From: Sneathiella sp.
GTDB taxonomy: Bacteria; Pseudomonadota; Alphaproteobacteria; Sneathiellales; Sneathiellaceae
Reading direction: 5' to 3'
Assembly: GCA_016765515.1 (NCBI GenBank)
Contig: JAESPT010000392.1
Span: 1-5,366, forward strand
Length of the DNA: 5,366 nucleotides
Under the pieces are notes generated by a model, which was not told the DNA's origin, ran no database searches, and worked only from the letters and a program-made list of their open reading frames with translations. A program made the translations under genes and the position numbers. Each line of letters starts with the position of its first letter. Position 1 is the first letter of the stretch. Shown one piece after another: positions 1 through 3,626 of this stretch.

Positions 1-3
1 AGT

Positions 4-294
4 GTGACAACAGCGAATGGTGCCGCTCTTTCCGCCTTGAAGAATGCTGAGGCAATCGTGATAAGTTCACAAAAAACCACGATAGGCGAAGCATACAATG
101 CGCAGACATCGGCCATTAGCCAAGCTCTGAACTCACAAACACAGACGGCAATAACGGGCCTCAACTCCGTAACGAATGCCGGAGCGACAGCATTGACAGC
201 ACAAACCAGTCAGGATATTGCCGGGATAACGGCAGATGCAATTGCAGCAACAGCTGTGGCCATGGATAGCATTGTGAAAAAAATGGGAGGCTAG
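4..294 (+). CDS. Ala/Thr/Gln-rich helical protein, possible divergent R-body (Reb-like) protein; 5' end uncertain
   Basis: The function is not firmly recognised. The reading frame is open to the left edge; GTG at 4 gives 96 residues, but no upstream sequence is available to judge a ribosome binding site, so the gene may begin outside the window. The product is low-complexity, about 23% Ala and 15% Thr, rich in Ser, Gln and Asn, with no Cys or Trp, no signal peptide and no evident membrane segment. Regular small and aliphatic residues suggest long amphipathic helices. The stretch from Tyr35 (YNAQTSAISQAL) aligns without gaps to YQQMAHSIGLAL in the Reb protein at 2896-3222, sharing the pattern Y-x6-I-x2-A-L. 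It lacks the NSQITD N-terminal block of the five Reb proteins downstream. It lies on the same strand as the reb array but is separated from it by the antisense map-like gene, whose stop is 15 bases away. A Reb-like or R-body accessory role is inferred from composition, this short match and position. It could also be the C-terminal part of a longer unrelated protein. Confidence 0.55.
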   Translation: MTTANGAALSALKNAEAIVISSQKTTIGEAYNAQTSAISQALNSQTQTAITGLNSVTNAGATALTAQTSQDIAGITADAIAATAVAMDSIVKKMGG

Positions 295-309
295 GCACTC
301 GAGTTTTCA

Positions 310-1047
310 TCAGGTTACAATGATTGGAGCGTTCTTTGTGATTATCAAAGTATGTTCGAATTGAGCAGCGGGAGATCCATCCCACGTGAGTAACGTCCAG
401 CCATCATCCGCTTCCCGGTAGCGCCCCTTACCATTCGTGAGGAAGGGTCCAATGGTTAAAACCAGACCTTCCTCCAATATTTCCCGGCCACTTGGCAAAT
501 ATCGATTATGAACTTCAGGGGGCTCATGAATATGGCGCCCCACACCATGACCGACCAAACCGTCAATGATCTGAAAACCCCCTTTTTTGGCAACCGCCTC
601 CACAGCTCGGCCAATTGAATTTATAGGATAACCAGCCCGCGCCGCCTTTATGCCAGCCTCTAACGCCTTCTTTGTTACCGCGCAGAGACTAATCAATTGA
701 TCCGTCACCTTACCAACCGGAATTGATCGTCCTGAATCCGCCCAATAACCATTTTTCTCCGCAGAAACGTCGATGTTGACGAGCTGTCCCTCTAGCAAAA
801 TTCGCGAGCCAGGGATTCCGTGAGCGGCCTCATGACCAACACTAATACAACTGTACCCAGGAAAATCATAAGCGAGCTTGGGGGCGGACTGTGCGTCATG
901 CTCTTTCAATAACACCCTAACTCTTTCATCGAGTTCCAGAGTTGTGATCCCAGGACGCACCAATGCTTCAACGTCATTCAGTATCAATCGGACAATTCTT
1001 CCAATCTCAGTCAAGCCTTGAACATCTTGTTCACTGGTCGCAATCAT
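310..1047 (-). CDS. map: Type I methionine aminopeptidase-like protein with one substituted metal ligand
   Basis: This 245-residue cytosolic metallopeptidase of the M24 (pita-bread) family is about normal length for a bacterial MetAP-I without an extension. The family removes the initiator Met from nascent proteins whose second residue is small. Visible family landmarks are the substrate-binding His76 in HGIP, metal ligands Asp93 (NIDVS) and Asp104 (WADSGRS), His167 in GHGVGRHIHEPP with the second His at 174, and Glu231 in AQFEHT. The remaining ligand, Glu in the TIEP motif (E204 in E. coli), is Gly200 here (TIGPF, codon GGA), one transition from GAA. Activity may therefore be reduced, altered or lost. 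The start ATG was chosen because an upstream ATG (complement of 1055-1057) is out of frame; the upstream sequence GGGAAAATGAACGACA is a weak ribosome binding site. The gene is divergent from the reb operon and convergent with the gene at 4-294. It may be a second, specialised Map rather than the housekeeping copy. The family call is secure; the activity is not. Confidence 0.9.
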   Translation of the reverse strand: MIATSEQDVQGLTEIGRIVRLILNDVEALVRPGITTLELDERVRVLLKEHDAQSAPKLAYDFPGYSCISVGHEAAHGIPGSRILLEGQLVNIDVSAEKNGYWADSGRSIPVGKVTDQLISLCAVTKKALEAGIKAARAGYPINSIGRAVEAVAKKGGFQIIDGLVGHGVGRHIHEPPEVHNRYLPSGREILEEGLVLTIGPFLTNGKGRYREADDGWTLLTWDGSPAAQFEHTLIITKNAPIIVT

Positions 1048-1258
1048 TGTCGTTCATTTTCCCGTCATAAGTCTAAATATCTGATTTTTAAAGAATTTAG
1101 CAACGAATTACCACTGTATCAGAATGAGAGTTTTCGCAGGTCAAAAAAAGAATTTTCTATTTTTCTTTCACAGTTTCTCATAAGGGCGCGTCTTTTCGCT
1201 GTCGAATGAGAAGCAACTTGCACCCAAAACTTCAACCAGACGCATGGAGGATAGCCGT
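1048..1258. promoter_or_regulatory. Divergent intergenic control region between map-like gene and reb operon
   Basis: This region of about 210 bases separates the divergent starts and must carry, or lie beside, promoters for both directions. It is AT-rich, with an A/T-rich purine/pyrimidine-skewed tract around 1143-1170. I could not find a convincing sigma-70 -35/-10 pair, sigma-54 site or EcfG-type site. The hexamer ATGAGA occurs at 1124-1129 and 1206-1211, and inverted (TCTCAT) at 1176-1181; the first and second direct copies extend to GAATGAGA. These could be binding sites for a regulator of the reb operon. In Azorhizobium caulinodans, the reb promoter is known to be repressed by PraR and activated by RebR, but I cannot match those sites here. 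The strong Shine-Dalgarno GGAGG at 1246-1250 serves the first reb gene. Confidence 0.45.
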
Positions 1259-1606
1259 ATGGCAAATGATACACCAGTAAACAGTCAGATCACGGACGCT
1301 GTTACTCAGTCCAATCTAACTGTACTTGGTTCAGCACCTGCCCAATCTATGGCAACAGCCTACCAAATGCTGGCTCAATCTGTGGGTGTCTCCATGCAAA
1401 ATGCTGTCGCGAACCAGCAAAACATGAACACAATTGACTCCGCGATTGTCTCTCAAGGAATCAGCCTGTTGTTCAATCTGGATGCAGCGGCAGATGCAAG
1501 TTCAGTCAGCAACATCATTAATGAAAATTCTAATGCTGAAATTCTTACGACATTACAGGCGCTTATCAGGGAACTGAAAGCCTCTAAAGCCTCAAGTTCA
1601 GAATGA
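1259..1606 (+). CDS. RebB-family R-body protein, copy 1
   Basis: This 115-residue protein belongs to the RebB ('killing trait') family, whose members co-assemble into the R-body ribbon in the cytoplasm. The N-terminal block VNSQITDAVTQSN is at residues 7-19. The central block AP-x2-SMA-x2-YQ-x3-QS-x-G-x3-QN-x-V-x2-QQ is at residues 26-54. It is followed by an Ile/Leu-rich helix, an LFNLDAA segment near 72-78, and a Ser/Lys-rich tail (KASKASSSE). The ATG at 1259 is preferred over the in-frame ATG at 1244 because GGAGG at 1246-1250 lies 8 bases upstream of 1259, and the earlier ATG would overlap that site. This is the first gene of the array and the one nearest the presumed promoter. It is closest to copy 3, sharing NSQITDAVTQSN exactly as well as YQMLAQS. 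Met-Ala at the start predicts Met removal. Family membership is secure; its individual role among the paralogues (major subunit or assembly factor) cannot be told from sequence. Confidence 0.92.
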   Translation: MANDTPVNSQITDAVTQSNLTVLGSAPAQSMATAYQMLAQSVGVSMQNAVANQQNMNTIDSAIVSQGISLLFNLDAAADASSVSNIINENSNAEILTTLQALIRELKASKASSSE

Positions 1607-1608
1607 CC

Positions 1609-1627
1609 TCAGAATTGGAAATTCTGA
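1609..1627 (+). terminator. Small AT-rich hairpin after first reb gene (weak attenuator or 3'-end stabiliser)
   Basis: A perfect 8-bp inverted repeat, TCAGAATT (1609-1616) and AATTCTGA (1620-1627), surrounds a 3-base loop and begins two bases after the stop codon at 1604-1606. It is followed by only TTT and then C, so it is not a classical strong terminator. Because four more reb genes follow with good ribosome binding sites, partial attenuation or protection of the first reb message from 3' degradation is more plausible than full termination. The stem is visible; the role is inferred. Confidence 0.35.
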
Positions 1628-1664
1628 TTTCAACCCTACTTAATCCAATTAAGGAGCGATTATT

Positions 1665-1985
1665 ATGCCAGGTGATACCCCGGTAAATTCACAAATTACT
1701 GATTCAATTTCACAAGTAAATGTAACTACCATTGCTGAAGCTCCCGCCATCTCTATGGCGAATACCTATCAGGTGTTCGGCCAGGTCGTTGGCGCGAGCA
1801 TGCAAAATGCTGTTTCTAACCAGCAAGGCGCGGCCACTATTGATCTTGCTGTGACGACACAGGGAACAAGTGTCCTTTATAACCTAGGTGCTTCCACTGC
1901 GGCCAAAGCCACATCAGAAGTTCTCTCAGGCAACCCGATTGCCGAATCCATCACAGCCCTGCAAGCCGCTGCTGCAGGTATTTAA
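1665..1985 (+). CDS. RebB-family R-body protein, copy 2
   Basis: This 106-residue RebB-family protein is about the typical length for the family. VNSQITDSISQVN is at residues 7-19 and APAISMANTYQ begins at residue 26. GASMQNAVSNQQ follows, then TTQGTSVLYNL, a C-terminal segment KATSEVLSGNPIAESITALQ also present in copy 3, and an Ala-rich end. A good Shine-Dalgarno, AAGGAG, at 1651-1656 lies 8 bases before the ATG. The gene is 58 bases after copy 1 and 44 bases before copy 3. It departs from the others in the second half of the central block, with FGQVVGAS where they have LAQS.G. Met-Pro at the start is a good methionine aminopeptidase substrate. It is a predicted structural subunit of the R-body; which of the Caedibacter RebA/B/C/D proteins it corresponds to cannot be assigned. 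Confidence 0.92.
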   Translation: MPGDTPVNSQITDSISQVNVTTIAEAPAISMANTYQVFGQVVGASMQNAVSNQQGAATIDLAVTTQGTSVLYNLGASTAAKATSEVLSGNPIAESITALQAAAAGI

Positions 1986-2029
1986 TTTCAACTTCAACAG
2001 AAATCTTTATTCATTAACGGAGAGCCAAT

Positions 2030-2386
2030 ATGGCGGAGAATACTTGGATGAATAGCCAAATAACAGACGCAGTGACGCAATCTAACGTAAAAGTTCTGGG
2101 GGATTCCCCTGCCGAATCCATGGGAATGCTTTATCAGATGCTCGCGCAGAGCACAGGTATGTCCATGCAGAATATGGTTGCAAATCAACAGCATAAAAAC
2201 TCAATTGATTCCGCTGTCGTAACGGGCGCAGTTACAATTTTGTATACATTGGATACTGCGACAACAGGTAAAGCAACTCAGGAAATACTGAGCGGTAACC
2301 CCATCGCAGGATCCATGGCTTCATTAAAAGGTGTAATGGCAGCTTTTAAAGATGCGCCAAATAAAGGACCAGCTTTCAACGGCTAA
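2030..2386 (+). CDS. RebB-family R-body protein, copy 3
   Basis: This 118-residue protein is the longest of the five. MNSQITDAVTQSN is at residues 7-19. SPAESMGMLYQMLAQSTGMSMQNMVANQQ forms the central block in residues 26-54, followed by TILYTLDTATTGKATQEILSGNPI, which closely resembles the C-terminal half of copy 2. It ends in a Lys/Pro/Gly-containing tail (KDAPNKGPAFNG). It carries Trp6, the only Trp among the five copies, and is Met-rich (SMGM, GMSMQNM), an expected feature of long packed helices. GGAG at 2019-2022 lies 7 bases before the ATG. The gene is 44 bases after copy 2; the 117-base gap that follows is the longest in the operon and contains stem-loops. It is a predicted R-body subunit. 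A minus-strand reading frame over its first half is only its antisense shadow. Confidence 0.92.
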   Translation: MAENTWMNSQITDAVTQSNVKVLGDSPAESMGMLYQMLAQSTGMSMQNMVANQQHKNSIDSAVVTGAVTILYTLDTATTGKATQEILSGNPIAGSMASLKGVMAAFKDAPNKGPAFNG

Positions 2387-2390
2387 ATGA

Positions 2391-2421
2391 ATTTAGCACG
2401 CATATCTCAAGCTTGCTAAAT
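2391..2421 (+). repeat. Inverted repeat ATTTAGCA/TGCTAAAT after third reb gene
   Basis: Perfect 8-base arms at 2391-2398 and 2414-2421 flank a 15-base spacer, immediately after the stop of copy 3 (2384-2386). The stem is AT-rich and has no T-run after it. It could be a weak RNA hairpin or a protein-binding palindrome. It stands next to the larger stem-loop at 2422-2475. Confidence 0.35.
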
Positions 2422-2475
2422 ACCTGGACCTCACATCTTTTACCAGTTCATCGTCTATATCCGTGAGGTTCAGGT
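2422..2475 (+). promoter_or_regulatory. 13-bp stem-loop between reb copies 3 and 4 (candidate attenuator/RNA structure)
   Basis: Arms ACCTGGACCTCAC (2422-2434) and GTGAGGTTCAGGT (2463-2475) pair over 13 bases with a single G-U wobble, around a 28-base loop. T-rich sequence (TTATTCTT) follows the stem. It sits in the longest intercistronic gap of the operon and ends 28 bases before the start of copy 4, whose ribosome binding site is weak. Plausible roles are transcription attenuation, an RNase processing or stabilising element setting copy 4 to a different level, or a DNA-level operator. The pairing is visible; the role is inferred. The long loop makes an efficient intrinsic terminator unlikely. 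Confidence 0.5.
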
Positions 2476-2503
2476 TTATTCTTAATAAGAAGTGGAAGTC
2501 TTG

Positions 2504-2842
2504 ATGACCAGTGAAAAGAGTGGTTCCGAAGTGAAATCAGTAAATCAGCAAATTACAGATGCCATTACACAATCAAATGTGATTGCAACCGCATTGGCAC
2601 CAGCCAATTCCATGGCGATGCTCTATCAAACATTTGCTCAATCAACAGGGACGGCTCTTCAAAATGCTGTTTCACATCAGCAACATGTTAACACGTTAAA
2701 CCTCGCGTCTTTGTCAAAAAACGTCGAAACAATTCTTCAACAACCAGGCTCAAAAAATGTTGTTCAGACCTTGCAACCAATCATTTTGCAACAACCACAA
2801 AAACCCGAAAGAAAGCCGACTGATAGCTCGCAAACCCGATAA
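2504..2842 (+). CDS. RebB-family R-body protein, copy 4, with divergent Gln/Pro-rich tail
   Basis: This 112-residue protein carries an N-terminal extension (MTSEKSGSEVKS) before the family block VNQQITDAITQSN at residues 13-25. APANSMAMLYQTFAQSTGTALQNAVSHQQ follows in residues 32-60. The second half lacks the LYNL/LYTLDT and SGNPI segments of copies 2 and 3. Instead it is Gln-rich with repeated LQQP/LQP motifs and ends in a basic, Pro-containing tail (QPQKPERKPTDSSQTR). ATG 2504 is preferred because GGAAG (2494-2498) lies 5 bases upstream; GTG at 2492 in the same frame has no spaced Shine-Dalgarno. The site is weaker than those of the other copies. With the long structured gap upstream, this suggests lower or separately set expression. 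Such a subunit could act as a minor, capping or regulatory component of the polymer, but that is inference. Met-Thr at the start permits Met removal. Confidence 0.9.
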   Translation: MTSEKSGSEVKSVNQQITDAITQSNVIATALAPANSMAMLYQTFAQSTGTALQNAVSHQQHVNTLNLASLSKNVETILQQPGSKNVVQTLQPIILQQPQKPERKPTDSSQTR

Positions 2843-2895
2843 TCAATGCCCTGTGAAATTGCCGATCCCTTTCATTCAATATCAGGAGTACGGGA

Positions 2896-3222
2896 ATGTC
2901 TGAAGAAACATACGTAAATAGTCAAATTACGGATGCCGTCGCCCAAACAAGCATGAAAGTTGTGGGAGAAGCACCTGCAGAAGCAATGGCGATGCTCTAT
3001 CAGCAAATGGCTCACAGTATTGGTTTGGCTTTGCAAAATACCATTGCCCAGCAACAACATAGTTACACTATTCACAACGCAATTACCCTTGCGGCATCCC
3101 GTCAGTTATTAACCACTGATCCAGCGGCGGCGGCCCGTGCGTCCCAGGACCTGATTGTCGGAAGCTCTATCACAGAAAACCTCTCTGCACTGCAAGCCGT
3201 TGTCAGTGAAATGGGAAAATGA
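2896..3222 (+). CDS. RebB-family R-body protein, copy 5
   Basis: This 108-residue RebB-family protein has VNSQITDAVAQTS at residues 7-19 and APAEAMAMLYQQMAHSIGLALQNTIAQQQ in residues 26-54. The second half contains RQLLTTDPAAAARASQDLI followed by GSSITENLSALQAVV. It replaces the usual N of the QSN/QVN triplet with S and SMA with AMA, so it is more divergent at the N-terminal block than copies 1-3. A good Shine-Dalgarno, AGGAG, at 2884-2888 lies 7 bases before the ATG. It is the last structural reb gene of the array, 53 bases after copy 4 and 89 bases before the helix-turn-helix gene. It is a predicted R-body subunit in the cytoplasm. Met-Ser at the start permits Met removal. Confidence 0.92.
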   Translation: MSEETYVNSQITDAVAQTSMKVVGEAPAEAMAMLYQQMAHSIGLALQNTIAQQQHSYTIHNAITLAASRQLLTTDPAAAARASQDLIVGSSITENLSALQAVVSEMGK

Positions 3223-3311
3223 AATATCGATCCAGATCTGCTCGAGAATAAGGAATGAAGGGGGAGATCAATTGACCTAACGATCCAATTTATTTGAAGG
3301 TGTTCATTCAC

Positions 3312-3578
3312 ATGGAACGCAAGCACCACACGTCCAGGGAGGTCACAATGATTCTGAAGGAATTGGAGGGTGACCTATCCATAGAAGATATCGTAGACAA
3401 ACATGGAATATCCAAAGCCACACTCTATCGATGGAAAAAGAAGGTACAGAAATCCGAAAATGCTGAGATGAAACGATTGATACAAGCCGATGAGGAAAAT
3501 AGCCGCCTTAGAAGCTTGCTTGCGGATGCAGCATTGGAGACACACGCCTTGAAGGAAAAACTGGCTCAGAAGGAATAA
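3312..3578 (+). CDS. Small HTH/leucine-zipper protein resembling IS3-family transposase OrfA; possible reb regulator
   Basis: This 88-residue predicted DNA-binding protein has a helix-turn-helix at about residues 22-43 (LSIEDIVDKHGISKATLYRWKKK), the pattern of the HTH domain in IS3-family OrfA. A coiled coil at about 53-86 has heptad-spaced positions Leu56, Asn63, Leu70, Thr77 and Leu84, and ALETHALKEKLAQKE matches the usual OrfA end. ATG 3312 is chosen with GAAGG at 3296-3300 upstream; TTG 3294 in frame would add six residues and would overlap that site. In IS3 elements OrfA is followed by an overlapping integrase OrfB; here no OrfB, no A6G slip site at the 3' end and no flanking inverted repeats are visible, and recQ follows directly. 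It is therefore either a relic or a domesticated DNA-binding protein. Its place at the end of the reb array suggests a regulator, comparable in position only to rebR in Azorhizobium. Confidence 0.75.
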   Translation: MERKHHTSREVTMILKELEGDLSIEDIVDKHGISKATLYRWKKKVQKSENAEMKRLIQADEENSRLRSLLADAALETHALKEKLAQKE

Positions 3579-3626
3579 CTGTCGCTTGTTGATTGCCATC
3601 TCACCATCGACCTGTATAAAGGGCCC

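Larger units (their letters stand above)
1259..3578 (+). other. R-body (reb) operon: five RebB-family genes plus HTH gene
   Basis: Five consecutive co-directional genes encode RebB-family paralogues and are followed by a small helix-turn-helix gene. The gaps are 58, 44, 117, 53 and 89 bases. No strong rho-independent terminator with a T-run is visible between the genes, so one transcript is likely, with possible attenuation in the 117-base gap. Known Reb proteins polymerise into R-bodies, coiled insoluble ribbons inside the cell that can unroll; in Caedibacter they are part of the killer trait against paramecia. The equivalent nucleotide blocks differ at many synonymous positions between copies (for example 1277-1306 compared with 2050-2079), so the duplications are old. 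The operon assignment is inferred from layout. Confidence 0.75.

Noticed and set aside
297..312. Bidirectional terminator between the two convergent genes, at the palindrome ACTCGAGT followed by TTT
   Set aside because: The 8-base palindrome has no loop and cannot form a normal hairpin; no other stem with a T-run is present.
1018..1209. 63-residue plus-strand reading frame overlapping the start of the map-like gene
   Set aside because: Overlaps map antisense, has no Shine-Dalgarno and no recognisable composition, and covers the divergent control region.
1994..2194. Minus-strand reading frame opposite reb copy 3, with a similar one at 2872-3075 opposite copy 5
   Set aside because: The two resemble each other only because they are antisense shadows of paralogous reb genes; both are rich in His and Cys and lack ribosome binding sites.
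3223..3293. Promoter (TTGACC at 3272-3277) or terminator before the HTH gene
   Set aside because: No acceptable -10 box at 16-18 bases, only a short AGATCT palindrome without T-run, and a 7-base CGATCCA direct repeat that could be chance.
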